The position numbers and the translations under genes were made by a program. The notes under the pieces are model-generated. The model did no database searches and was not told the DNA's origin. It saw only the letters and a list, made by a program, of their open reading frames with translations. A stretch of DNA of 64,000 nt, from assembly GCA_007693505.1 (NCBI GenBank), contig REDL01000064.1, forward strand, positions 62,001 to 126,000, given 5' to 3'. Each line of letters begins with the position of its first letter. The first letter of the stretch is position 1. Shown here one piece after another: positions 29,439 to 39,383 of the stretch. Source of the stretch: Desulfovibrionales bacterium (GTDB taxonomy: Bacteria > Desulfobacterota > Desulfovibrionia > Desulfovibrionales > Desulfonatronaceae).

Positions 29439-30977
29439 ATGTCCAAAGTCTACCTGCTGGGCGCCGGGCCCGGCGATCCGGAGTTGATCACGCTCAAGGC
29501 CAAGCGGCTGCTGGAAAGCGCTGATACCGTGGTGTACGATTACTTGGCCAACCCGCGTTTTCTGGCTTGGTGCCGACCGGATGCGGAAATATATTACGTG
29601 GGCAAGAAAGGCGGAGATCATACCCTGCCCCAGGACAAGATCAATGACCTGCTGGTGGAACGCGCCAAGGCGGGTAAAATCGTGGCCCGGCTCAAGGGTG
29701 GTGATCCGTATGTTTTTGGTCGCGGAGCGGAAGAGGCTGAGGAACTTTTGGAGCATGGCATTGCCTTCGAGGTGGTCCCTGGAGTGACCTCGGCCGTGGC
29801 TGCCCCGGCGTATGCCGGCATTCCTTTAACCCATCGCCGTTTCGCTTCCTCGGTATCCTTTATTACCGGCCATGAGGATCCGACCAAGACGGAGAGCGCC
29901 CATGATTGGGAGGCATTGGCCCGAAGCACCAGCACCCTGGTTTTTTTCATGGGCGTGAAAAACTTGCCGGAAATTTCGGCCAACCTGATCAAGGCCGGTC
30001 GTCCTGGAAACACCCCGGCGGCTCTGGTCCGCTGGGGAACAACCTGCCGCCAGCGTTCGCTGATATCCACGTTGGCCGACATTGCCGAGCAGTCCCAAAA
30101 ACAGGGATTCTCGCCTCCCTCGTTGCTGGTGGTGGGCGAAGTCGTCTCCCTGCATGACAAGTTGAACTGGTTCGAAGAACGGCCCCTGTTGGGCAAAGGC
30201 GTGGTGGTCACCCGCTCGCGGGAACAGGCCAGCGACGTGGTCGCCTCCCTGGAAAATCTCGGAGCCTGTTGTCACGAGTTCCCCACCATCGCCGTCGCGC
30301 CCATGGAAGACGCAAAGCCCATCCAGGAAGCCGCCATGCGGCTTGGTGAATACGATTGGGTGGTCTTCACATCGGTCAACGGAGTGCGGACATTCTGGGA
30401 AGTCCTGGAAGACCGGGGGATGGACGCCCGAGCCTTTGCCGGAACCCAGGTCGCAGCCATTGGCCCGGCCACGGCCGAGGGCTTGGCCCGTCGGGGCATC
30501 CGGGCCGATTTTGTCCCGGAAAAGTATGTGGCTGAAGACATTGCCCAGGGGCTTCTGGACCGGGACGTGGCCGGCAAGCGGGTGCTGATTCCCAGGGCCA
30601 AGGAGGCTCGGGAGGTTTTACCCGAGGAACTGCTCCGGGCCGGGGCCCAGGTGGAAGTCTTGCCGGTGTACCGGACCCTGCCGGTGGCCAAGGGGGCCGC
30701 AGAACTGGCTACAGCCCTGGACAATGGTGAAATCCACTACATCACCTTTACCAGTTCTTCCACGGTAACCAACTTTTTTGCGGCCATCAGCCCGGAGTTG
30801 ATCCAAACCCATCGATCCCGGTTGCAGTTGGTTTGCATTGGACCGGTCACGGAAAAGACACTGCAAGGCCATGGCTTTCAGGGGGACATTCAGCCGGAAA
30901 ACTATACCATCCCGGATATGGTCCGGGCGTTACTGGACCATGCCACCCAGGGAAAACAGGGGAGAGCGGAAACGTGA
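29439..30977 (+). CDS. cobA-hemD: Fused uroporphyrinogen-III methyltransferase (CobA) / uroporphyrinogen-III synthase (HemD)
   Basis: Bifunctional tetrapyrrole enzyme. Residues 1-~245 form the SUMT domain: YLLGAGPGDPELIT, the GGDPYVFGRG loop near 88-97, and the PGVTSAVAAPAYAGIPLTHR motif. Residues ~250-500 form uroporphyrinogen-III synthase, with weakly conserved but recognisable VVFTSVNGVR and YITFTSSSTVTNF. It would cyclise hydroxymethylbilane and then methylate the product to precorrin-2, feeding siroheme, cobalamin or the alternative heme pathway. Such fusions are common in Firmicutes and sulfate reducers. It follows valS by 8 bases and overlaps purN by four (GTGA). Confidence 0.95.
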   Translation: MSKVYLLGAGPGDPELITLKAKRLLESADTVVYDYLANPRFLAWCRPDAEIYYVGKKGGDHTLPQDKINDLLVERAKAGKIVARLKGGDPYVFGRGAEEAEELLEHGIAFEVVPGVTSAVAAPAYAGIPLTHRRFASSVSFITGHEDPTKTESAHDWEALARSTSTLVFFMGVKNLPEISANLIKAGRPGNTPAALVRWGTTCRQRSLISTLADIAEQSQKQGFSPPSLLVVGEVVSLHDKLNWFEERPLLGKGVVVTRSREQASDVVASLENLGACCHEFPTIAVAPMEDAKPIQEAAMRLGEYDWVVFTSVNGVRTFWEVLEDRGMDARAFAGTQVAAIGPATAEGLARRGIRADFVPEKYVAEDIAQGLLDRDVAGKRVLIPRAKEAREVLPEELLRAGAQVEVLPVYRTLPVAKGAAELATALDNGEIHYITFTSSSTVTNFFAAISPELIQTHRSRLQLVCIGPVTEKTLQGHGFQGDIQPENYTIPDMVRALLDHATQGKQGRAET

Positions 30978-31654
30978 GTCTTCCCGTCGGTGTGCTGATT
31001 TCCGGGGGCGGTTCCAATTTGCAGGCACTGATAGACCGGAAGCAAGCCGGGGTGCTGGACGTGACGATCCAGACGGTGATTTCCAACAACATCGGGGTCA
31101 AGGGGTTGGAGCGGGCGGTGGAACACGGTATTCCGGCGCAGGTGCTCTCCCATCATGACTTTCCCGATCGCCAATCCTACGACCGGGCGCTGGTTCGCGC
31201 TCTTCGGGATGCCGGAGCCCAGGCCGTGGTGCTGGCCGGATTTATGCGCCTCGTGGGGCCGGAACTCCTGGCCGGCTTCCCGGGGCGAGTGCTGAACATC
31301 CATCCGGCATTGCTTCCGTCTTTTCCCGGATTGCATGCCCAGGACCAAGCCGCGGAATATGGTGTGCGGCTGGCAGGCTGTACCGTGCATTTTGTGGACG
31401 AGGAGGTGGATCACGGCCCGATCATCATCCAGGCCGCGGTTCCAGCCTTGCCCAATGAGGGGGCCGAGGCCTTGGGCCGACGCATTCTGGCCCTGGAACA
31501 CCGAATTTTTCCCCAGGCGCTGCAGTGGCTGGCCGAAGACCGTCTGGAGACGCAGGGCCGCCACGTGCTGGTCCGCCCGGGTGCGCGCCCCATGGCCATC
31601 AAGGACGCCCTGCCGCCCTGTTTGATTTTTCCTCCATTGGAGGAAGGGTTTTAG
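30974..31654 (+). CDS. purN: Phosphoribosylglycinamide formyltransferase PurN
   Basis: Folate-dependent GAR transformylase, third step of purine synthesis. GVLISGGGSNLQALID lies at residues ~6-21, and the active-site segment NIHPALLPSFPGLHAQ and the later VHFVDEEVDHGPII (catalytic Asp) are intact. About 226 residues. The start is GTG 30974, overlapping the cobA-hemD stop; upstream frame extension lies inside the previous gene. It precedes ammA by 38 bases. Confidence 0.95.
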   Translation: MSLPVGVLISGGGSNLQALIDRKQAGVLDVTIQTVISNNIGVKGLERAVEHGIPAQVLSHHDFPDRQSYDRALVRALRDAGAQAVVLAGFMRLVGPELLAGFPGRVLNIHPALLPSFPGLHAQDQAAEYGVRLAGCTVHFVDEEVDHGPIIIQAAVPALPNEGAEALGRRILALEHRIFPQALQWLAEDRLETQGRHVLVRPGARPMAIKDALPPCLIFPPLEEGF

Positions 31655-31692
31655 ATTTGCGTCATGAATGGCTTGGAACCAGAGGAACACGT

Positions 31693-32238
31693 ATGAGTGA
31701 TTTTCAATTCCAGCTGACCCAGGCGGAACAGGACTATCTCCGGGAACTGGCCTTGCTCAGTATCGCTGGCCGGTTTGACCCCCAAGTCACCCTGCCAAAG
31801 CCGGTTTCTGAAAGGCTGCAACAGACTTTCGGTGCGTTTGTGACCCTGAAAAAGCAGGGCCGTTTACGGGGGTGTATCGGAAATATCGTTGGTGATCGCC
31901 CTGTCCGTGAGACCATCATCGACATGGCCCAGGCCGCGGCCTTCAATGATCCCCGCTTTCCTCCGGTCAGCAAGAAGGAATTGGCCGAGTTGCACGTGGA
32001 AGTCTCGATCCTCAGCCCCCTGACGAAATGTGACCCCGAGGATGTCGAGCCCGGCAGGCACGGTCTGTTGGTTCGCAGCGGTCCATACAGCGGGTTGTTG
32101 TTACCCCAGGTGGCTGTGGAGCATGGCTGGGACAGGGAGGCGTTTCTGTCCCAGACCTGTCGCAAGGCCGGGCTTTCCCCGGATGCATGGCAACAGCCGA
32201 ATACACAGATTTTCTGCTTCGAAGCGGTTATTTTCTGA
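31693..32238 (+). CDS. AMMECR1-domain protein (AmmeMemoRadiSam protein A-like)
   Basis: About 181 residues forming one AMMECR1 domain. Family marks include FGAFVTLKKQGRLRGCIGNI (residues ~50-69, with the LRGCIG core), a PVSKKELAELHVEVSILSPL segment and PQVAVEHGWDREAFLSQTCRKAGL. In many bacteria this protein sits with Memo and a radical SAM enzyme (the AmmeMemoRadiSam set); neither partner is nearby, so this is an orphan copy. AGAGGA precedes ATG 31693. Function remains unsettled for the family. The next gene begins 38 bases after. Confidence 0.9.
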   Translation: MSDFQFQLTQAEQDYLRELALLSIAGRFDPQVTLPKPVSERLQQTFGAFVTLKKQGRLRGCIGNIVGDRPVRETIIDMAQAAAFNDPRFPPVSKKELAELHVEVSILSPLTKCDPEDVEPGRHGLLVRSGPYSGLLLPQVAVEHGWDREAFLSQTCRKAGLSPDAWQQPNTQIFCFEAVIF

Positions 32239-32276
32239 CAGCCGGGCAAGTTTTTTTTGTGTTTGAGGGATTTTTT

Positions 32277-34655
32277 ATGCATCCAGATCAACCTTCTTCT
32301 CCAGGCTTGATCCTCATTGTCGATGATGAGGCAGTGAACAGGCTGATCCTGGAATCCAACCTGAAGCGACAAGATTTTCGAACGCATTCGGTTGCGTCGG
32401 GACAGGAGTGTCTGGAGGCGATCCAGAAGGTGAGACCGGACTTGATTCTTCTGGATATCATCATGCCCGAAATGGACGGCTTTCAAACGTGCCAGGCTCT
32501 CAAGGCCGCTGCAGAAACCCGGGATGTCCCGGTTATCTTTCTGTCCGCGCTCACGGATGTCGACATCAAGACCAAAGGGTTTGAAGCGGGTGGGGTGGAT
32601 TACGTCAGCAAGCCTTTTGACACCCGTGAACTTCTGGCCAGGGTGCGGACGCACCTGACCTTGCGCAACCAGGAAATGCAGTTGCGTGGCTACTCCGAAA
32701 AATTGGAGGAGATGGTCGACGAGCGAACCAGCAAGTTGAAGCAGGCGGAGCAGGAACTGCAACGGAATTATGACATGCAGACCGCGCTGAATCGACTTCT
32801 GCGACTGACACTGAAGGATCTGCCCCTGGAGGAGCTGCTTCAGCACTGCCTGGAGAGTCTGCTGAACATTTCCTGGCTGACACTGCAAGACCGCGGCTGC
32901 ATCTATCTCCGTGACGTCGAATCCACCGAATTCCGCATCGTGGCCCAACGCAATCTGTCACAACAGCTTCTAAATAAATGCGCGACCATCGCGGCCGGGG
33001 AGAGTGCCTGCGGCAAAGCCCTGGCGGAACAACGCATTGTCGTGGTCCAGGGTGAAGATCCCATCCATACCCAATCCGGCCTTGGAACGGACGAGCCGCA
33101 TAGCAACGTCTGTATCCCGATTTTCTCTTCGCACGGGAACCTGGGGATGCTGAATCTGTTCATGCAGCGGGACAGCCGGTTGACTCCTCAGGAGTCAGCC
33201 TTTTTCGGGGCTGTTTCCAACACCTTGATGCAGATGATTTTGTATAAACGGGCTGAAGAGCGGATGCTTCACCATGTCCTGCACGAGCCGTTGACCAATC
33301 TGCCGAATCGAACGGCCCTGCTGGACGCGTTGCACCGGGAGGTCCAGCGAACCCATGAAGCCGTTGATTACCGGTTTGCCCTGATCCTGGTGAACCTGGA
33401 TCGCTTTAATCGTTTCAACGAGAGCCTGGGATACGACCTGGGGGACAAGTTGATTCGCTCCAGCGTTCGGCGCATCCAGGATGCCCACAAGACGGAACAG
33501 GGCGTCTTTCATCTTGGAGGAGACGGTTTTGCCCTTCTCGTCCGGGAGGTGTCGGAGGTTTCCAATGCACTGCTGCTGGTTGAGAGCATTCTGGATGACC
33601 TGCGCCAGCCGCACCAGCTTGATGGTCATGAAATTCAGACTTCGGCCTCGGCCGGGGTAGTGTACTCCGACTCCCGGTACACCTGCGGCGAGGATTTGCT
33701 TCGCGACGCAGACATTGCCCTGCATTTGACCAAATCCAGGGGGCGAGGACGGTTCCAGGTTTTCAGCCATGTCATGCATGAAAAAGCCAAACAGTCCATG
33801 CAAACATCCATGGATATGCGGCAAGCCTTGCAACGTGAGGAGTTCGTCCTTTTTTACCAGCCGATCATCTCCCTGCGAACCGGGGTAACCACCGGAGTGG
33901 AAGCTCTGATCCGCTGGTTCCACCCAGATCGGGGCATGGTCAGTCCGGCGGAGTTCATTCCCTTGGCCGAAGAGACCGGTTTGATCCTGCCCATGGGCCA
34001 CTGGGTCCTGCAAAACGCCTGCTCTGATCTGTGCGATATTGCCAGGAATGCGAACACATCTGAGCCGTTCATGGTTAGTGTCAATCTTTCGGGAAAGCAA
34101 TTTGCCCAGCCGGATCTCTACGAGCAGGTGGAGGCCATCCTCCACCGTACGGGCTTTCCTCCGGAATGTCTCAAGCTGGAGATCACGGAGAGCGTGGTCA
34201 TGGACAATGCCGAGGAGGCGACCCGTATCCTGGAGCGCCTCAAGAAATTAAACATTAAAATTTCCATCGACGACTTCGGCACCGGCTACTCTTCATTGTC
34301 CTATCTGCATCGCTTTTCCGCGGATATTCTCAAGGTGGACCGTTCGTTTGTCAGCCGGATGCACTTGGGAGGTGAGAATCTGGAAATCATTCGAACCATC
34401 ATCACCCTGGCCCAAGCCCTGAAAATGCAGGTCATCGCCGAGGGCGTGGAGACCAAGGACGAATTGATTGCCCTGGCATCACTCAATTGCGATTACGCCC
34501 AAGGATTTTATTTTGCCAAACCCATGCCGTTGGACCAATTGCAACGCACAGCCTTACAGGACATCATGCAAGGTCTTGGGCCTCTGTTCCTTGAACGGCG
34601 GGAAGGCTCGACGGATCGCCGAAAAAATACTGGACGCCGCAGCACGGACTGCTGA
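32277..34655 (+). CDS. Response regulator with receiver, GAF-like, degenerate GGDEF and EAL domains
   Basis: About 792 residues, cytoplasmic, no membrane segment. The receiver domain (residues ~10-125) has LIVDDE and a phospho-acceptor Asp60 in LLDIIMPEMDG. A coiled-coil linker follows (~130-170), then a GAF-like sensor (~175-330). The GGDEF domain has GGDGF at 414-418 in place of GGDEF, so diguanylate cyclase activity is probably lost. The EAL domain starts with intact EAL at 542-544 and keeps KLEITES, DDFGTGYSSL and AEGVET, so cyclic-di-GMP hydrolysis is expected, tuned by phosphorylation. ATG 32277 has GAGGGA six bases before it. No histidine kinase is adjacent. Confidence 0.92.
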   Translation: MHPDQPSSPGLILIVDDEAVNRLILESNLKRQDFRTHSVASGQECLEAIQKVRPDLILLDIIMPEMDGFQTCQALKAAAETRDVPVIFLSALTDVDIKTKGFEAGGVDYVSKPFDTRELLARVRTHLTLRNQEMQLRGYSEKLEEMVDERTSKLKQAEQELQRNYDMQTALNRLLRLTLKDLPLEELLQHCLESLLNISWLTLQDRGCIYLRDVESTEFRIVAQRNLSQQLLNKCATIAAGESACGKALAEQRIVVVQGEDPIHTQSGLGTDEPHSNVCIPIFSSHGNLGMLNLFMQRDSRLTPQESAFFGAVSNTLMQMILYKRAEERMLHHVLHEPLTNLPNRTALLDALHREVQRTHEAVDYRFALILVNLDRFNRFNESLGYDLGDKLIRSSVRRIQDAHKTEQGVFHLGGDGFALLVREVSEVSNALLLVESILDDLRQPHQLDGHEIQTSASAGVVYSDSRYTCGEDLLRDADIALHLTKSRGRGRFQVFSHVMHEKAKQSMQTSMDMRQALQREEFVLFYQPIISLRTGVTTGVEALIRWFHPDRGMVSPAEFIPLAEETGLILPMGHWVLQNACSDLCDIARNANTSEPFMVSVNLSGKQFAQPDLYEQVEAILHRTGFPPECLKLEITESVVMDNAEEATRILERLKKLNIKISIDDFGTGYSSLSYLHRFSADILKVDRSFVSRMHLGGENLEIIRTIITLAQALKMQVIAEGVETKDELIALASLNCDYAQGFYFAKPMPLDQLQRTALQDIMQGLGPLFLERREGSTDRRKNTGRRSTDC

Positions 34656-34717
34656 CCGCCGAACCATCTCCGCTGCTTGCCCCGACGGGCATTGCAGGGT
34701 AAGGAACCCCCCTCATC

Positions 34718-36517
34718 ATGATTGACCAGCAAGCAATTCGTAACTTTAGTATCATCGCGCATATCGACCATGGAAAATCCACTCTGGCCGATCGGATTCT
34801 GCAGATTACCGGGTTGGTCGACGCCCGCCAGATGAAGGAACAATATCTGGATCGTCTGGATTTGGAGCGGGAACGCGGGATCACCATCAAGGCGCAAAGC
34901 GTGCGCATCCCCTATACGGCCCGAGACGGTCGCAAATACATTCTGAACCTGATCGACACCCCTGGGCATGTGGACTTCAGCTATGAGGTCTCTCGGAGCC
35001 TGGTGGCCTGCGAAGGGGCTTTGCTGGTGGTGGACGCTTCCCAGGGGGTCGAAGCCCAGAGTTTGGCCAACGCCTATCTGGCCTTGGAGAACAATCTGGA
35101 GATCATTCCCGTCCTGAACAAGATTGACTTGCCCAGTGCGGAACCGGAACGGATCAAGGCTGAAATCGAAGAGGTGATTGGCCTGGACTGCCGGGATGCA
35201 CTGATGATCAGCGCCAAAACCGGTCAGGGCGTTCCAGAGGTGCTGGAGCGAATCATCACCGAACTGCCAGCGCCCAAAGGTGAGGAATCGGCCCCGCTCA
35301 AGGCCTTGATCTTCGACTCCTGGTACGACACCTATCTTGGGGTTGTTATTTTGTTCCGGGTCATGGACGGCCGGATCCGCAACGGGCAATTCATTCTCCT
35401 GCACTCCACAAAGACGCGCTTTGAGGTCACCAAGCTCGGAGTCTTTTCTCCGGATCCGCTGGCCGTGGACGAACTGGGTCCCGGTGAGGTCGGTTTTCTG
35501 TGCGCCGGGATCAAGAATCTGACCGATGCCCGGGTCGGAGATACAATCACGGATCCGGACAACCCGACCCCCAACCCTCTGCCTGGCTTTCAGAAGATCA
35601 CGGCCATGGTCTTCTGCGGTATGTACCCCGTTGAGCCGAATGAATACGGTTCATTGAAGCATTCCCTGGAAAAGCTGCAACTCAACGATGCGGCGTTTTC
35701 TTTTGAACCGGAAACGTCTCACGCCCTTGGCTTTGGATTCCGTTGCGGCTTCCTTGGCCTGTTGCACATGGAGATCATCCAGGAACGTTTGGAGCGGGAG
35801 TTTCAGGCCCGATTGCTGGTCACCGCGCCCTCGGTGATCTACGAGGTTAAGACGCTGGACGGCGATATTCTCTCCGTGGACAATCCAAGCAAGCTCCCTC
35901 CCGTGGCAAAGATCGAATACATTGCCGAGCCCTACGTGCATATGGAAATCCATGTGCCCAACGATTATCTGGGCGCGGTGCTCTCCCTGTGCGAGGAGTG
36001 CCGGGGCAAGCAGAAGGACCTGCGTTTTCTGTCGTCCACACGGGTCATAGTCACCTATGAGCTGCCCTTTGCCGAAATTGTCTATGATTTCTTTGACCGA
36101 CTCAAGTCCGTGACCCGAGGCTATGCCTCCCTGGACTACGAGTTCATTGATTTCCGGCCCTCGGAATTGGTCAAGCTGGATATCCTGATCAACAACGAAG
36201 GTGTCGATGCGCTGTCCATCATTGTGCACAAGGAAAAAGCCTACACCCAGGGACGGGAGTTGGCTGGCCGGCTGCGCCAGGTCATTCCTCGACAGCTTTT
36301 CGAGGTGGTCATCCAGGCCGCCATTGGTCAACGTGTCATTGCAAAAGAACGGATCCCGCCCATGCGCAAGAACGTAACGGCCAAATGTTACGGGGGGGAT
36401 ATCACCCGCAAGCGCAAGCTTCTGGAAAAACAGAAAGAAGGGAAACGGCGCATGAAACGGATGGGCAATATCGACATCCCGCAGGAAGCCTTTCTGGCTG
36501 TGTTGCGCAAGGAATAG
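34718..36517 (+). CDS. lepA: Elongation factor 4 (LepA), ribosome back-translocase GTPase
   Basis: Translational GTPase that acts on stalled or mis-translocated ribosomes. G1 [15 protein letters not shown] is at residues ~14-28, [11 protein letters not shown] the switch I region, [16 protein letters not shown] the G3 and [12 protein letters not shown] the G4 motif. The LepA-specific C-terminal domain ends with [17 protein letters not shown]-like basic sequence ([18 protein letters not shown]). 599 residues, exactly the family length. lepB copies follow 16 and 628 bases downstream, the classic lepA-lepB arrangement. Confidence 0.97.
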   Translation: MIDQQAIRNFSIIAHIDHGKSTLADRILQITGLVDARQMKEQYLDRLDLERERGITIKAQSVRIPYTARDGRKYILNLIDTPGHVDFSYEVSRSLVACEGALLVVDASQGVEAQSLANAYLALENNLEIIPVLNKIDLPSAEPERIKAEIEEVIGLDCRDALMISAKTGQGVPEVLERIITELPAPKGEESAPLKALIFDSWYDTYLGVVILFRVMDGRIRNGQFILLHSTKTRFEVTKLGVFSPDPLAVDELGPGEVGFLCAGIKNLTDARVGDTITDPDNPTPNPLPGFQKITAMVFCGMYPVEPNEYGSLKHSLEKLQLNDAAFSFEPETSHALGFGFRCGFLGLLHMEIIQERLEREFQARLLVTAPSVIYEVKTLDGDILSVDNPSKLPPVAKIEYIAEPYVHMEIHVPNDYLGAVLSLCEECRGKQKDLRFLSSTRVIVTYELPFAEIVYDFFDRLKSVTRGYASLDYEFIDFRPSELVKLDILINNEGVDALSIIVHKEKAYTQGRELAGRLRQVIPRQLFEVVIQAAIGQRVIAKERIPPMRKNVTAKCYGGDITRKRKLLEKQKEGKRRMKRMGNIDIPQEAFLAVLRKE

Positions 36518-36533
36518 GAAACAAGGAGTCGTC

Positions 36534-37133
36534 ATGAACCCCCGCTGGCAAACCGCGCTCAAGGAATATTCCGAGGCCCTGATCATCGCCCTGATCCTGG
36601 CCTTGATCATCCGGACGTTTATCATCCAGGCCTTCAAGATTCCCTCCGGCTCCATGCTGGAGACCCTGCAGATCGGTGACAGGCTGTTTGTGACCAAGTT
36701 CGCCTATGATATCAAAGCCCCGTTTACCGATTGGAGCATGTTGTCCCTGCAAGATCCCGCTCACGGCGATGTTATCGTCTTTCGATATCCGGAGGATCCT
36801 TCCAAGGATTTCATCAAGCGCGTTACCGCTCTTCCCGGGGATGAGGTGGAGGTCCGGGATCAGACCCTTTACCTGAATGGCGAGCCGGTGAACGAACCCT
36901 ATCTGACCCTGCATCCCGGACCGACCAGAACCCATTTCGGGCCGGAAGTCGTCCCGGAAGATCATTATTTCGTCCTTGGGGACAACCGCTTCAATTCCCA
37001 TGATTCCCGCTTCTGGGGATTCGTTTCTCGCGAACAGATTCGGGGCAAGGCCTGGCGGATTTATTGGTCGGCCAATCCGCGCTGGTTCTTGAGCGACGTG
37101 CGCTGGGACCGGTTTGGTCAGCGGATTGAGTAG
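36534..37133 (+). CDS. lepB: Signal peptidase I, copy 1
   Basis: Inner-membrane serine protease that removes signal peptides from exported proteins. One N-terminal membrane anchor (residues ~15-35), then the catalytic Ser40 in IPSGSML and the general-base Lys95 in KDFIKRV. The conserved box E-type GDNRFNSHDSRFWG is near the C-terminus. 199 residues. An AAGGAG site precedes the ATG. It is directly followed by a second, related signal peptidase. Confidence 0.95.
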   Translation: MNPRWQTALKEYSEALIIALILALIIRTFIIQAFKIPSGSMLETLQIGDRLFVTKFAYDIKAPFTDWSMLSLQDPAHGDVIVFRYPEDPSKDFIKRVTALPGDEVEVRDQTLYLNGEPVNEPYLTLHPGPTRTHFGPEVVPEDHYFVLGDNRFNSHDSRFWGFVSREQIRGKAWRIYWSANPRWFLSDVRWDRFGQRIE

Positions 37134-37145
37134 GGCCTTGCACAC

Positions 37146-37814
37146 ATGCCCAAATCCATGAAGGCCACCCTCTGGGAATATTTCAAGGCCATCCTGCTGG
37201 CGGTGATTCTGGCCCTGCTGATCCGTTCCTTTATTGTCCAGGCCTTCAAGATCCCCTCCGGATCCATGGAGGAAACGCTTTTAATCGGTGACCACCTGCT
37301 GGTCACGAAATTTGCCTACGACATCAAGATCCCCCTGGCAGGGGTTGTCTTTGACCTGGATGAGCCGGAGCGGGGGGATATTGTGGTTTTTTTGTTTGGC
37401 CAGGACGTTCCCGCGCTGCGCCAGGAACCTGCCCGGTGGCTGCAATGCAACCTGCCCGGCTTGGCTGACGAGGCCTGTCCACAAGACTTTATCAAGCGGG
37501 TGGTCGGCCTGCCTGGGGATATCATTGAGGTACGCGAAAAACAGGTCCTGGTGAATGGGCGTGAGTTGGAGGAGCCCTATGCCCAGTTTCGCGACACACG
37601 GCACTCCATCGTGCCCCGGGACAAGCTCGGCCCGCTCAGGGTGCCCGAGGGCAAGTACTTCGTACTGGGAGACAACCGGGACGAATCATTGGACTCTCGG
37701 TTCTGGGGATTCGTGGACCGGGAGCGCATTAAAGGCAAGGCGTGGCGGATCTACTGGTCCTGGGATGCAGGTGCAGGGCCGCGCTGGGAACGGATTGGTC
37801 GCCTTCTGGAATAA
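37146..37814 (+). CDS. lepB: Signal peptidase I, copy 2
   Basis: Tandem paralogue of the preceding gene, with 12 bases between them. Membrane anchor residues ~15-33, catalytic Ser40 in IPSGSMEE, Lys117 in DFIKRVVGLPGD and GDNRDESLDSRFWG near the end. At 222 residues it differs mainly by a ~20-residue insertion before the lysine segment (around residues 90-112, with two Cys). Both copies appear active from their motifs, so a division of labour over substrates is possible but not shown by the sequence. Confidence 0.95.
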   Translation: MPKSMKATLWEYFKAILLAVILALLIRSFIVQAFKIPSGSMEETLLIGDHLLVTKFAYDIKIPLAGVVFDLDEPERGDIVVFLFGQDVPALRQEPARWLQCNLPGLADEACPQDFIKRVVGLPGDIIEVREKQVLVNGRELEEPYAQFRDTRHSIVPRDKLGPLRVPEGKYFVLGDNRDESLDSRFWGFVDRERIKGKAWRIYWSWDAGAGPRWERIGRLLE

Positions 37815-37841
37815 CCTGGCGGGGAATTTAAGGAGAGGGGC

Positions 37842-39383
37842 ATGCTGGCGAAGATCGCCACTTCCGCATTGATGGGCATCGAGGCCTTCCACGTGGAACT
37901 GGAAGTGGACTTCGCCCGTCAGGGCATGCCCTCATTCACCATGGTCGGCCTTGCGGAAGGTGCGGTCCGGGAAAGCAAGGAACGGGTCTTCGCAGCCCTG
38001 AAGAACAGCGGCTATAAATTGCCGCCGGCCCGGATCACCGTGAATTTGGCCCCTGCGGATATGCGCAAGGAGGGTAGCGCCTATGATCTCCCCCTGGCAG
38101 TAGGACTGCTCACAGGGGTCGAGGTACTGGGCCAGGAGCAGGTTCAGGGCTTTTTTTTGGCCGGTGAGCTCTCCCTGAATGGTGAGCTGAAGCCGGTATC
38201 CGGCATTCTTCCTTTGGCCCTGAAAGCACGGGCGCAAGGCGCACGCGGGTTGATCGTTCCGGTGGATAACGCGCAGGAAGCCGCGGTTGTCCAGGAGTTG
38301 CCCGTGTACGGAGTGGCCAGTCTGGCCCAGGCCGTGCGTTTCCTCCTGGGGGAGGAGACCCTACCCAAGGCGTCCTGCGATCTGGAAGACCTCTGGAAAA
38401 ATCGTGGTCGCTCACTCCTGGACTTCAGTGAGGTCAAGGGGCAGGAGCACGCCAAGCGGGCCATTGAAATCGCCGCTGCGGGTAGCCATAATTTACTGTT
38501 TCTGGGACCTCCAGGCAGTGGCAAAACCATGCTGGCCAAGCGCCTGCCCTCGATCCTCCCGGCTCTTGAATTCGAGGAAGCCTTGGAGGTGACGAAAGTC
38601 TACAGCGTGGCCGGAATGCTCTCCAAGGAGCAGCCGCTGGTGGTCACCAGACCGTTTCGTTCCCCGCACCACACCATTTCCGATGCCGGGCTGATTGGCG
38701 GCGGCCACTACCCTCGCCCCGGGGAGGTCTCCCTGGCTCATCGTGGCGTCCTCTTTCTGGACGAGCTGCCGGAATTCAAGAAGCATGTCCTGGAAGTACT
38801 CCGTCAACCCTTGGAGGATGGTGTCGTCACCATTTCCCGGGCTGCGATGTCCCTGACCTATCCCGCGAATTTCATGCTTGTAGCCGCCATGAACCCCTGT
38901 CCCTGCGGCTACCTCTCCGACGAACAGCATCAGTGCACCTGCTCCCCACAACAGATTCAGCGCTATCGTTCACGCCTTTCCGGGCCGCTCTTGGACCGGA
39001 TCGACTTGCATGTGGAGGTTCCCGCGGTGCCCTACAAGGAATTACGACGACAACGCGGTTCCAGGGATTCTTCCGCCATGCTTGAGAGCATCGAGCGGGC
39101 CAGAGCCATGCAGCACCAACGCTTTCGCGACACCCCGCTGCTGACCAACAGCGACCTGGATGGGAGGTGGTTGAATGCCTTTTGTCCGCTGGGTGAGGCG
39201 GAACATGCTTTCCTGGGTTCGGCAGTCCAGCGGTTGAGTCTCAGCGCCCGGGCCTACACCCGGGTGTTGCGCATCGCCCGGACCATTGCGGATCTGGAGG
39301 GTGTGGAAACCCTGGCCGCGAACCACCTCGCCGAAGCCATCAACTACCGCACCCTGGACCGGCAAGTTCAGACCTGGGCATGA
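37842..39383 (+). CDS. comM: ComM/YifB-family AAA+ ATPase (Mg-chelatase-like)
   Basis: Hexameric AAA+ helicase family acting in branch migration during natural transformation where studied. The N-terminal Lon-protease-like (ChlI-type) domain includes MVGLAEGAVRESKERV. Walker A GPPGSGKTMLAKRLPSILP lies near residues 225-243 and Walker B LFLDELPEF near 303-311. A cysteine-rich NPCPCGYLSDEQHQCTC segment is at about residues 350-366, and a C-terminal Mg-chelatase domain follows. 513 residues. GGAGAGG lies ahead of the ATG. No other competence genes are in the window. Confidence 0.94.
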   Translation: MLAKIATSALMGIEAFHVELEVDFARQGMPSFTMVGLAEGAVRESKERVFAALKNSGYKLPPARITVNLAPADMRKEGSAYDLPLAVGLLTGVEVLGQEQVQGFFLAGELSLNGELKPVSGILPLALKARAQGARGLIVPVDNAQEAAVVQELPVYGVASLAQAVRFLLGEETLPKASCDLEDLWKNRGRSLLDFSEVKGQEHAKRAIEIAAAGSHNLLFLGPPGSGKTMLAKRLPSILPALEFEEALEVTKVYSVAGMLSKEQPLVVTRPFRSPHHTISDAGLIGGGHYPRPGEVSLAHRGVLFLDELPEFKKHVLEVLRQPLEDGVVTISRAAMSLTYPANFMLVAAMNPCPCGYLSDEQHQCTCSPQQIQRYRSRLSGPLLDRIDLHVEVPAVPYKELRRQRGSRDSSAMLESIERARAMQHQRFRDTPLLTNSDLDGRWLNAFCPLGEAEHAFLGSAVQRLSLSARAYTRVLRIARTIADLEGVETLAANHLAEAINYRTLDRQVQTWA

